Notes under the pieces: model-generated
The model's database searches: none
Told to the model about the DNA's origin: nothing
Seen by the model: the letters and a program-made list of their open reading frames with translations, nothing else
Part shown: positions 1 to 5,070 of the stretch, one piece after another
Layout: every line of letters starts with the position of its first letter
How positions within the stretch are numbered: the stretch's first letter is position 1
Made by a program: the position numbers and the translations under genes
NCBI GenBank assembly: GCA_910578495.1
Contig: CAJTRE010000059.1
Span: 1-7,907 of the forward strand
DNA: 7,907 bases
Source: an uncultured Dorea sp.
GTDB taxonomy: Bacteria > Bacillota > Clostridia > Lachnospirales > Lachnospiraceae
Reading direction: 5' to 3'

Positions 1-2
1 GG

Positions 3-386
3 GATGGTGCGGCAACCGTAAATGGGTGCTACTGTCTGGAGGTGAAGGAGCTTGACGGGGCGCAAAAAATTCTATTTGAAAAAATCCCCTGCTCCTGTTT
101 TTTCTGCTATGAGGGCGGCGATTACCATTCTTCCTTCCAGCCCCATCCTCTCTATTGGGGAACGGCAGATCAGCAGTCTATTCAAGAAGCGCTAAGACAA
201 GTGGAGGAAGACAACAAAGAAAATACCAGAAACGAATGGGAAGTGCTCAAGGAGGTTGCGCGGCAGTTCCCTGATTTGGGAAACGGAAACTTGATTTTAT
301 TGGATGAAAATTACGTTCCCTTCGGGAAAAAGAACTACATGGACAGCAACTATAAGCCCCTCAACGAGGAAGCTGACCCCAAATAA
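3..386 (+). CDS. C-terminal part of an unrecognised acidic protein, cut by the window edge
   Basis: I do not recognise this protein. The frame is open to the left edge, so the true start is outside the window. An internal GTG at 42 sits directly on a GGAG with no spacing and is a poor start. About 127 residues are visible. The first third is rich in cysteine and aromatics (NGCYCLEV, PCSCFFCYEGG, HPLYWG). The middle is a charged, probably helical stretch (about residues 61-90 of the visible part), and the end is an acidic, polar tail. No membrane segment or catalytic motif stands out. The four clustered cysteines could bind a metal or be chance. Codon use is more GC-rich than in the next ORF, which suggests a different origin. 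An accessory protein of an integrated element is possible but is only inference from the setting. Confidence 0.55.
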   Translation, partial: DGAATVNGCYCLEVKELDGAQKILFEKIPCSCFFCYEGGDYHSSFQPHPLYWGTADQQSIQEALRQVEEDNKENTRNEWEVLKEVARQFPDLGNGNLILLDENYVPFGKKNYMDSNYKPLNEEADPK

Positions 387-395
387 TATGTTCCA

Positions 396-429
396 TTTAA
401 GGAAACGCTGATGAAAGCGTTTCCTTAAA
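396..429. repeat. Perfect 13-bp inverted repeat at the start of the 431-811 ORF
   Basis: The left arm tttaaggaaacgc (396-408) and right arm gcgtttccttaaa (417-429) are exact reverse complements around the 8-base loop tgatgaaa, which contains ATG 411. The plus-strand transcript has no uridine run after the stem, so it is not a standard terminator. The hairpin would sequester both the AAGGA (399-403) and ATG 411. It may be a translation-control hairpin, or the scar of a template-switch mutation that copied the left arm in inverted form. Confidence 0.75.
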
Positions 430-430
430 A

Positions 431-811
431 TTGAAAGAAAAAGCGTTTGCAATAAGAGATTTGATTAGGGATACAAATGAAACAGAGAATCCGGAGTACC
501 CAAAAGTTGAACTAAGTTATTGCTGGCTGCATTTTAGGCAGGAACTGAAAGAGATAGATTGTGTTAGTGAAACGATTGGTTGGGAAGGTATGCCTGCAAA
601 AATAAAAGAACGGTTATCTTATGATTGGAATAGAAAGGTTTATTTAATTCTTTCTGATGGTTGGGTTTATGAAGGATGTATAGATACTATAACTGATGTA
701 CTTAATGAAGTTGATGGATTGTTGGAGGATTTTTATATTGTTACTCCGCGATTTGATAAATTTGCAGCATATACGGATGACGGTCAGTGCTTATGTATTT
801 ATGAAAAATAG
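431..811 (+). CDS. Unrecognised acidic 126-aa protein, start region disturbed
   Basis: No family is recognised. The product is small, acidic, soluble-looking and aromatic-rich (YCWLHFRQEL at about 30-39, IGWEGMP at 49-55, a tail ending in CIYEK). Such proteins are common among polymorphic-toxin immunity proteins, but that is only a resemblance in character. The only start in frame upstream of the body is TTG 431, which has no ribosome binding site because the right arm of a 13-bp hairpin lies there. ATG 411 has a good AAGGA seven bases upstream but runs into TAA at 426-428. TTG 431 lies two bases after that stop, so expression would need reinitiation. Removing 20 or 26 bases between short direct repeats would put ATG 411 in frame. 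The gene may therefore be recently damaged or switchable. Codon use is AT-rich compared with the gene before it. Confidence 0.5.
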   Translation: MKEKAFAIRDLIRDTNETENPEYPKVELSYCWLHFRQELKEIDCVSETIGWEGMPAKIKERLSYDWNRKVYLILSDGWVYEGCIDTITDVLNEVDGLLEDFYIVTPRFDKFAAYTDDGQCLCIYEK

Positions 812-1041
812 TAATAGTTATAAAACGGTTAATATATTTTATCTGCACAAAAAATGACAATTCGGTAATTATATACCCGCAGATATTCAGTTCGATAACT
901 TCAAATCCGGCGGTAAATGAAAATGCACGAATCATTAGTGGCAGACACACCTTGTCGGGTAGTAAAGTAAGGCATTTCCCGCTTTGTGTCCTGTTCTTTA
1001 TCAGGCAGTTCTGATAGGATTTTTCTGAAAGGAGGAAAATA
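812..1041 (+). promoter_or_regulatory. Leader region of the XRE gene with two hairpins and short coding relics
   Basis: This 230-base stretch holds no convincing full gene. An open frame at 858-920 encodes 20 residues ending NYIPADIQFDNFKSGGK with no start codon, which looks like the tail of a lost gene. It overlaps by ATGA a 17-codon mini-ORF (917-970, MKMHESLVADTPCRVVK) that lacks a ribosome binding site. An interrupted hairpin follows: GACACA (944-949) and CGGG (956-959) pair with CCCG (978-981) and TGTGTC (985-990). A second hairpin lies at 999-1016, before a five-T run. No clear -35/-10 pair is visible. The leader could control the XRE gene, but this is inferred from structure only. Confidence 0.35.
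999..1016. promoter_or_regulatory. Short palindrome before the XRE gene, possible operator or attenuator
   Basis: TATCAG and CTGATA are exact inverted 6-mers around the spacer GCAGTT, and five T bases (1020-1024) follow shortly after. The site lies 25 bases before the ATG of the XRE gene and next to its ribosome binding site. It could be an autoregulatory operator or a weak attenuator. The short stem makes either reading uncertain. Confidence 0.3.
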
Positions 1042-1551
1042 ATGAATCAAGAAAAAATTGGAAAATTCTTAAAAGAACTCCGTAAGCAAAAAGGACTTAC
1101 CCAAGAACAAATTGCGGAAAAATTTCATGTATCAAACAGAACAATATCCCGTTGGGAAAACGGCAACAATATGCCAGACTTAGATATTTTGATTGAACTA
1201 TCAGATTATTATGAAGTCGGCCTGCGGGAAATCCTAAATGGAGAAAGGAAAAGCGGGAATATGGATGAAGAAATGAAAGAAACTGTATTGCGGGCAGCAG
1301 ATTATACAAATACAGAAGCGGAACACTGCAATAGGCGTGTACGCATATGTAATGGAATAGCATTGCTTTTCGTATTAGCCTATATCATTATGAAAGACAC
1401 AAGCCTTTATAATAACTCAACAGTTGTGATAGGATTGGATATTGTACAGGGATTTGCAGTCGGAATGCTTTTAGTGGGTTTGTTATATTCCAGCCGCTAT
1501 GGCGCAAGGATTAGGGCATTCAAACATCGACTTATGAAAAAGCAAGGATAA
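1042..1551 (+). CDS. XRE-family DNA-binding regulator with a two-helix membrane tail
   Basis: This 169-residue protein has an N-terminal XRE-type helix-turn-helix at about residues 6-60, with the usual core (LRKQKGLTQEQIAEKFHVSN, then RTISRWENGNNMPDLDILIELSDYYEV). A short charged linker (65-100) follows, then two hydrophobic segments at about 102-118 and 127-150 and a basic tail. The arrangement is common in clostridial regulators and suggests a repressor or activator tethered to the membrane. It should bind DNA as a dimer and may sense a membrane signal; the target is not visible. The start is secure: AAAGGAGG at 1028-1035 lies six bases before the ATG. The following 87-aa gene starts 25 bases after its stop and is probably in the same transcript. 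Self-regulation through the palindrome at 999-1016 is possible. Confidence 0.9.
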   Translation: MNQEKIGKFLKELRKQKGLTQEQIAEKFHVSNRTISRWENGNNMPDLDILIELSDYYEVGLREILNGERKSGNMDEEMKETVLRAADYTNTEAEHCNRRVRICNGIALLFVLAYIIMKDTSLYNNSTVVIGLDIVQGFAVGMLLVGLLYSSRYGARIRAFKHRLMKKQG

Positions 1552-1576
1552 TCGTAAGTTGTGGAAGGTGTTGCTT

Positions 1577-1840
1577 ATGAAAAAAGCAGATATAAAAGCA
1601 GTTGCTGAAAATAGGTTCCGTGAACTTGGAGCAAAGCAATTAGAATTATACCCGTCAGGTATTTGCTGGACAATGAATGGCGAATTTTTCAAAGTATCTT
1701 TATTAACAGACTTTTGGGTATTAGAGTGGACGGATAATCATTCTAATGCTTCAAATTGCTGCTTTGAAGATATTGACCCAATGCCATATGATATATCTGA
1801 GCAAGAAATAATCTGGCAGGTGGATAAACTGTTGCTGTAA
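1577..1840 (+). CDS. Unrecognised 87-aa acidic protein downstream of the XRE regulator
   Basis: I do not recognise the family. The protein is short, soluble-looking and acidic, with a tryptophan-rich centre (CWTMNGEFFKVS, then FWVLEWTDN, about residues 30-57) and a C-terminal half rich in Asp and Glu. It has no signal peptide or membrane segment. I chose ATG 1577 because GGAAGG (1563-1568) lies eight bases upstream; the longer TTG start at 1559 would contain that site and has none of its own. The 25-base gap to the XRE gene and shared strand suggest co-transcription, so it may be a partner or the controlled product of that regulator. It ends seven bases from a converging minus-strand ORF with no obvious terminator between them. 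Confidence 0.7.
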   Translation: MKKADIKAVAENRFRELGAKQLELYPSGICWTMNGEFFKVSLLTDFWVLEWTDNHSNASNCCFEDIDPMPYDISEQEIIWQVDKLLL

Positions 1841-1847
1841 ATCGGAA

Positions 1848-1985
1848 TTAGTGGAATAAAAATGAACGAAGAACAAAGATACCCTCGTCCAATTCCTGTA
1901 TCGTGGCATACTGCCGGATTTCCCGGTTCCTTGCTTCCAGCCGTTCCCGCTCCTTCTCCATCTCCGAAGCGTCCGCCAGATACAT
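1848..1985 (-). other. Short charged 45-codon ORF, possible coding relic
   Basis: ATG 1985 opens a frame ending at TAA 1848-1850. The product is strongly helical and charged (EMEKERERLEARNREIRQY, then ATIQELDEG), which is unlike random translation. It lies in a different frame from the GrpB relic just upstream and starts two bases past the point where GrpB similarity fades (1987). There is no good ribosome binding site: only a weak AAAGAAG precedes the ATG. It may be the end of another lost gene fused here, or a frameshifted extension. I cannot name a family. Confidence 0.35.
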
Positions 1986-1986
1986 A

Positions 1987-2214
1987 CGCTTCTTTCAACA
2001 GGCATTCTATGAATTCCTGCTTGTCTTCCGTATAGCTTCTTCGGTCGCCTGGAAATTGTAACGCCAGTTTTTTCTTATAGGCATCGTATATCATTGCTTT
2101 ATCAGAATGGCAGTTCAGATAATCCCGAAAATTGATATAGTTATTCCATTCTGTCCCATTTCATTCCTCTTGATGGGACAAAAGCTTTACGCATCCTCTT
2201 TTTAATCCTATCAT
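1987..2214 (-). pseudogene. GrpB-family (UPF0157) relic with an internal deletion
   Basis: Both ends of a GrpB-like gene are visible in one frame. The start, MIGLKRGCVKLLSHQEE from ATG 2214, has GGAG (2221-2224) six bases upstream. A TGA follows at 2161-2163, where the family usually has a tryptophan. The same frame then continues with NGTEW, INFRDYLNCHSDKA, LALQFPGDRRSYTEDKQEF and IECLLKEA, the typical C-terminal region. Full-length members are roughly 170-180 residues; about 75 remain, so the central hundred or so are missing. The junction lies at the TGA and is flanked by an 8-bp inverted repeat. GrpB proteins resemble nucleotidyltransferase folds and their function is poorly defined. The assignment is from remembered family patterns, so the C-terminal match is the stronger part. 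The copy cannot make a complete protein. Confidence 0.72.
2152..2180. repeat. 8-bp inverted repeat flanking the GrpB deletion junction
   Basis: TGTCCCAT (2152-2159) and ATGGGACA (2173-2180) are exact reverse complements around a 13-base spacer. The spacer contains the in-frame TGA at which the N- and C-terminal parts of the GrpB relic meet. The repeat may have helped cause the deletion or may have arisen by chance at the junction. No T run follows in either direction, so a terminator is unlikely. Confidence 0.6.
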
Positions 2215-2236
2215 TTTTCTCTCCATGCTGCTTGAG

Positions 2237-2280
2237 GCTCTGTCGTATTTATTGTACCAGTATGGCTATTCCGACAGAGC
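2237..2280. repeat. 9-bp inverted repeat over the acetyltransferase stop codon
   Basis: GCTCTGTCG (2237-2245) and CGACAGAGC (2272-2280) are exact reverse complements around a 26-base loop. The inner arm covers the last codons of the acetyltransferase and the loop contains its stop. Transcribed from the minus strand this could form a hairpin, but the loop is long and no U run follows, so it is at best a weak terminator or RNA-stabilising structure. Confidence 0.4.
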
Positions 2281-2784
2281 GATTCTATAAATATCCGCCT
2301 GTTCTCCATCAATTTCAAAGCTGCGCTCATAGACTCCGCCATTCCGGATGATTGTTTTTACCGAAGGTTCATTCTTCTTTTCCACAGAAAGATACAGTTC
2401 GTCCATCCCCGCCTTTTTGGCAACCCCTAATAATTGCCGCAGCATTTCCGTGGCAAAGCCCTTTCTTCTTTCTGATGGACGGACGCTATAACCGCAATGG
2501 CCGAGATCTTTCAGAAAATCGTTCAGCATATGCCTTAAGTCAATGATGCCCACAATTCTATCCTGATCATCAACAGCAAAGAATGTGTCTGTTATGACCC
2601 AATTCGGATTCACCGTTTCCTCTTTCGTGTTTGCGTCTATGGACCTGCACCATTCTATATAATCCTCCGTTTTATCAAATAGTTCACTTCCGTTAATGAC
2701 GAATTCCCCATGATCAAAAAATTCCTGTCTGAATTCGATTGCCTGTTCTTTCCGTTCTTCTGTTGGTCTCACTAAGTAAATCAT
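2266..2784 (-). CDS. GNAT-family N-acetyltransferase, COG3981-like
   Basis: This 172-residue protein is complete and has the length of the family. It should transfer an acetyl group from acetyl-CoA to an unknown small molecule or protein amine in the cytoplasm. The acetyl-CoA-binding loop is clear: VRPSERRKGFATEML at 101-115 contains the R-x-x-G-x-A signature (R106, G109, A111). The preceding strand (GIIDLRH, 79-85) and the later N-x-P-S-V-K and NGG-x-YE features (138-153) also fit. The N-terminal NGSELFDKTEDYIEW pattern agrees with the predicted acetyltransferases grouped as COG3981. ATG 2784 has AAAGGAG (2793-2799) eight bases upstream; this site lies inside the tail of the preceding YoaP-like relic, whose stop is three bases before the ATG. 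It is the only intact gene in an otherwise decayed block. The substrate cannot be read from the sequence. Confidence 0.9.
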   Translation of the reverse strand: MIYLVRPTEERKEQAIEFRQEFFDHGEFVINGSELFDKTEDYIEWCRSIDANTKEETVNPNWVITDTFFAVDDQDRIVGIIDLRHMLNDFLKDLGHCGYSVRPSERRKGFATEMLRQLLGVAKKAGMDELYLSVEKKNEPSVKTIIRNGGVYERSFEIDGEQADIYRIALSE

Positions 2785-2787
2785 TTT

Positions 2788-2988
2788 TCACACTCCTTTA
2801 TCCGCTAAAATTTTATCAACAATGAAGCATTTCCCCTGGACATCGCCTTTTAAAAATACAAGCTCTTCGTCCATCCTGTCTTTCAGTCAGTTCTTTTTAG
2901 ACATGACCTGAATATCCTTGTTATTGGAGATTGCACAGCAGATGTGTTCTTTATCAATATTTTCGCGTGTCAGTTTTACAAGTTCCAT
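2788..2988 (-). pseudogene. YoaP-like GNAT acetyltransferase, N-terminal relic with an in-frame TGA
   Basis: ATG 2988 has AAGGAGG (2998-3004) nine bases upstream and opens MELVKLTRENIDKEHICCAI, SNNKDIQVMSKKN, then TGA at 2887-2889. The same frame continues LKDRMDEELVFLKGDVQGKCFI and ends after VDKILADKGV. From memory, clostridial YoaP-type acetyltransferases begin with this pattern and carry a tryptophan (KKxWL) exactly at the TGA, so a TGG-to-TGA change is likely. After GKCFI the similarity stops and the acetyl-CoA-binding core is absent; the last ten residues may be the original C-terminus after an internal deletion. The reading frame covers 66 codons against well over 200 in full-length relatives. 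The gene cannot be active. Its strong ribosome binding site and its stop three bases before the intact acetyltransferase suggest it may still help that gene to be transcribed or translated. Confidence 0.75.
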
Positions 2989-3036
2989 ATTCTATTGCCT
3001 CCTTATCGTTCAATCTGCATTTATGTAAATAAAAAA

Positions 3037-3185
3037 TCATCCTAACCACCCCTGATAAAACGCAACCGCTCCCAAAATTGCTCCTACAACCATATTGATA
3101 AAAAGTACACTTGGAATACCTGTTATATCCATAAACGCAATGATCAAGCCAAAACTGCTATATAAATAAACTCTCGCTTTTTCAA
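3037..3185 (-). pseudogene. Frameshifted small hydrophobic ORF, possible membrane-protein relic
   Basis: Two overlapping frames together read as a short membrane protein. TTG 3185, four bases after GGGGGAG (3190-3196), gives MKKREFIYIAVLA and then TGA at 3144-3146. A one-base shift backwards at that point continues LIIAFMDITGIPSVLF, INMVVGAILGAVAFYQGWLG and ends at TGA 3037-3039. The joined product would be about 49 residues with two hydrophobic segments. ATG 3132 inside the second frame could start a 31-residue peptide, but it has no ribosome binding site. The N-terminal part reminds me of the first helix of some clostridial CPBP proteases, which would make it a relic of a second copy next to the intact one; that is a guess. 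Confidence 0.35.
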
Positions 3186-3202
3186 AGCACTCCCCCAGAC
3201 TT

Positions 3203-4066
3203 CTATCTATTTCCTTTTCTGTTTTTGTAATAATAAATTACCAACACAAATGCAAAGGAAATAATTTGTGCAGCCATGATCCGGACAATTTGTAATTCGT
3301 CTGCGCCATTTAGCGAAACGACATGCAGCATGTTTGTAGCAACGGTATTATTGAATAAATGGTCGCCAAGCCCTGCCCATAGATTTCCTGTTATACGGTA
3401 AAGAAGCCCCCATTTGATTCCCATAATCCCGGCAAGAATCATGTAACCGATACCCATTAGAAGCATTGCCGCAAATGACATTTCGCCATTTATATAGCTT
3501 CTGATTGGCATTACAATGTGCCAAACGCCAAATAGAAATGCGGCAATATAATTTGCTTGCATAAATGGCTTTGTTTCAGAGAGCGTTTTCAGAAACAGAC
3601 CGCGAAAAACCCCCTCCTCCATCCATACATTAATAACATTGAATAGTACGCATAACAGAAAGAAAACGAAATCCGTATGATTTATTTGAGAGCCGGTTAG
3701 CGAAAAACTGCTGATATACAGTTCTAAATGTGCAGGATTGCCTTGCAGGATAAAAATCGCCAATTCCAGGCCATATGAAATAGCAAAGCAAACGCTTCCC
3801 AATAATGAACCTTTCAAAATACCTCTTACAAAACTGTTTCTATGAAATCCAATATCGCTCCATGAAAGATTTACCCTTTTTAATACCAAAGCCAATATGA
3901 TAATTCCAACTACTTTATGAAGCACATTTTCTCCAATAGCCGTTTTATCTGTTTCAATCAGAAAATATTCTACAAACCTCGCAGACAAACAAAGCGCGAA
4001 TATTGCAATGCACAAATGATCTGGTTTGCATTTCATGTTTCTTCCCATACAGTTACCTCTTTTCAT
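3203..4066 (-). CDS. CPBP (CAAX/Abi-type) intramembrane protease
   Basis: This 287-residue multi-pass membrane protein carries the three motifs of the CPBP/Rce1 family: EEGVFR at 150-155 (EExxxR), FGVWH at 179-183 (FxxxH) and HLFN at 236-239 (HxxN). E150, E151, H183 and H236 are the expected active-site residues. About seven to eight hydrophobic segments are visible, the first near 18-36. The family includes prenyl-protein proteases in eukaryotes and bacteriocin-immunity or peptide-processing proteins in Firmicutes; the substrate here is unknown. The frame is open upstream to 4177, but that extension lies over the previous gene. I chose ATG 4066 because it overlaps the stop of that gene as ATGA and follows a GGAAGAGG-type site. 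ATG 4048, with AGAGGT seven bases upstream, is a good alternative. It is the last clear gene of the membrane operon. Confidence 0.9.
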   Translation of the reverse strand: MKRGNCMGRNMKCKPDHLCIAIFALCLSARFVEYFLIETDKTAIGENVLHKVVGIIILALVLKRVNLSWSDIGFHRNSFVRGILKGSLLGSVCFAISYGLELAIFILQGNPAHLELYISSFSLTGSQINHTDFVFFLLCVLFNVINVWMEEGVFRGLFLKTLSETKPFMQANYIAAFLFGVWHIVMPIRSYINGEMSFAAMLLMGIGYMILAGIMGIKWGLLYRITGNLWAGLGDHLFNNTVATNMLHVVSLNGADELQIVRIMAAQIISFAFVLVIYYYKNRKGNR

Positions 4067-4308
4067 TCCTCTTCCTTTTTCTGCTTCAACTTTCTCCAAA
4101 GAAACAGCTTTATGATAACGGCTATTATCAAAGGAACAATCGTAAATATACCATAATACAAAATGCCTGTGTACCATGGTGCCGATTGCATATCATATAA
4201 GCCAGGATATGTCCTGTAATCCAGATATACATATATTGCATGCCCTACAAAGGCTCCCATCAATAAGCTGATCAATATATTCAAAATTCCGTCCAGCTTC
4301 TTTAACAT
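4063..4308 (-). CDS. Small two-helix membrane protein of unknown function
   Basis: The protein is 81 residues from ATG 4308. It has hydrophobic segments at about 7-29 and 47-71, a conserved-looking loop between them (YPGLYDMQSAPWYTGI, 34-49) and a very basic-then-acidic tail. I remember similar short clostridial proteins with this loop, but no named family. Two longer starts exist: ATG 4323, with AGGA five bases upstream, and TTG 4353, which overlaps the stop of the preceding gene. I prefer 4308 because it places a short charged segment directly before the first helix; 4323 has the better ribosome binding site and adds only five residues. Its stop overlaps the protease ATG by ATGA, so the two are probably translationally coupled and may act together. 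Confidence 0.75.
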   Translation of the reverse strand: MLKKLDGILNILISLLMGAFVGHAIYVYLDYRTYPGLYDMQSAPWYTGILYYGIFTIVPLIIAVIIKLFLWRKLKQKKEEE

Positions 4309-4349
4309 AGAACAAGCCCCCATGAGATTCCTGCAATTCTTTGAATCAA

Positions 4350-4598
4350 TCAAATCTTCCCATTTACGTCTTCATTTCCTGTCTTTAAATCGCTGACTGT
4401 TTTATCTTCTTTTAAATTCTGCTGTGCTTTCTTTTCTTCTATCTTTTTATAGGCTTCCATCATCCCACTTATAACCGCCCATTTGATTACAAAATACAAT
4501 GCAGCCAAAACAACAATTGCCGTTCCCACGCTGATCCCCAGTTCCTGCCACAGTTCGGCAATCCTTTCGCTCATCCCGAATTTTTCCCATAAGTCCAT
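4350..4598 (-). CDS. Small single-helix membrane protein, possibly DUF6019-like
   Basis: The protein has 82 residues: a polar amphipathic start, one hydrophobic segment at about 22-45 (GISVGTAIVVLAALYFVIKW), then ISGMMEAYKKIEEKK and a hydrophilic acidic tail. The YFVIKWAV and EAYKKI pattern recalls the short Firmicutes proteins filed as DUF6019; this is from memory and not checked. The likely topology is N-terminus outside and a long cytoplasmic tail. The start is secure: AGGAGG (4607-4612) lies eight bases before the ATG. It begins 15 bases after the stop of the four-helix protein, which supports one operon. No enzymatic motif is present, so a structural, regulatory or partner role is most likely. 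Confidence 0.8.
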   Translation of the reverse strand: MDLWEKFGMSERIAELWQELGISVGTAIVVLAALYFVIKWAVISGMMEAYKKIEEKKAQQNLKEDKTVSDLKTGNEDVNGKI

Positions 4599-4613
4599 TT
4601 TGCGTTCCTCCTG

Positions 4614-5030
4614 TCATTCCTTTTTACCTTTTCCTTCCTGCCCTCTTTTTTTCTTAAAAACATAAACGAGAGTATTGATGAAACATAACAGCACAAAAAG
4701 GCCCGTAAAGTTAATCCAAATATCCCTGTATGCTGTTTTCGCCAAAGGTTCCCGCAGTCCGCTAAACCAGACATACGCGAATGCTAGCAGCTGAGAGGGA
4801 ATATAGGCAATCAAATATCTGAGAACTAAAGGCTTAACAGGCAGATTTGTACACAGCTCAAATGCAGCTATCCCAATCAGAAGGATCATAGCCCTGTCTA
4901 ATTCATGCCAGTTACCGCTTGGATCTTCATAAATACCATTACAAAGGTACAAAACGCTGTTCAACAATGTTATTACTGTATATATAATCGAGTAAATCGA
5001 TACGATACGGATCCACTTTTTCTTCTTCAT
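4614..5030 (-). CDS. Four-helix membrane protein of unknown function
   Basis: The protein has 138 residues with four hydrophobic segments at about 8-30, 46-64, 68-89 and 104-125, a basic N-terminus (MKKKKWIRI) and a lysine-rich C-terminus, so both ends are probably cytoplasmic. Loop motifs such as YEDPSGNWHELDRA (34-47) and GLREPLAKTAYRDIWINFTG (91-110) look conserved and may mark a family I vaguely associate with DUF6608; I cannot confirm this. The open frame runs upstream to ATG 5183, but that would overlap the lipoprotein gene, and GGAGG (5036-5040) five bases before ATG 5030 decides the start. It follows the lipoprotein by 40 bases and precedes the one-helix gene by 15. No transport or catalytic signature is visible. 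Confidence 0.8.
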   Translation of the reverse strand: MKKKKWIRIVSIYSIIYTVITLLNSVLYLCNGIYEDPSGNWHELDRAMILLIGIAAFELCTNLPVKPLVLRYLIAYIPSQLLAFAYVWFSGLREPLAKTAYRDIWINFTGLFVLLCFINTLVYVFKKKRGQEGKGKKE

Positions 5031-5070
5031 TTTCCCCTCCAGTTTCAACTTTCCAAATCTGATAACACGA

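Noticed and set aside
396..429. Rho-independent terminator after the first gene
   Set aside because: The stem is perfect, but it is followed by AAAATTG, not a T run, on the plus strand, and by TTAAATGG on the minus strand. It also encloses a start codon with a ribosome binding site.
1738..2094. A 118-residue minus-strand protein running into the 87-residue gene
   Set aside because: Only its first 36 codons resemble a known family (the GrpB end). The rest is out-of-frame sequence and overlaps the convergent plus-strand gene.
2161..2889. Recoding of TGA as tryptophan, because two relics have TGA where tryptophan is expected
   Set aside because: The intact genes in the window use TGG for tryptophan and TGA as a normal stop (for example the four-helix, one-helix and two-helix protein genes). 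The two genes involved also lack large central parts, so they are simply broken.
4067..4177. Longer N-terminus for the CPBP protease
   Set aside because: The extra 37 residues lie over the two-helix gene in another frame, lack a membrane-protein pattern and have no ribosome binding site, while ATG 4066 makes an ATGA overlap.
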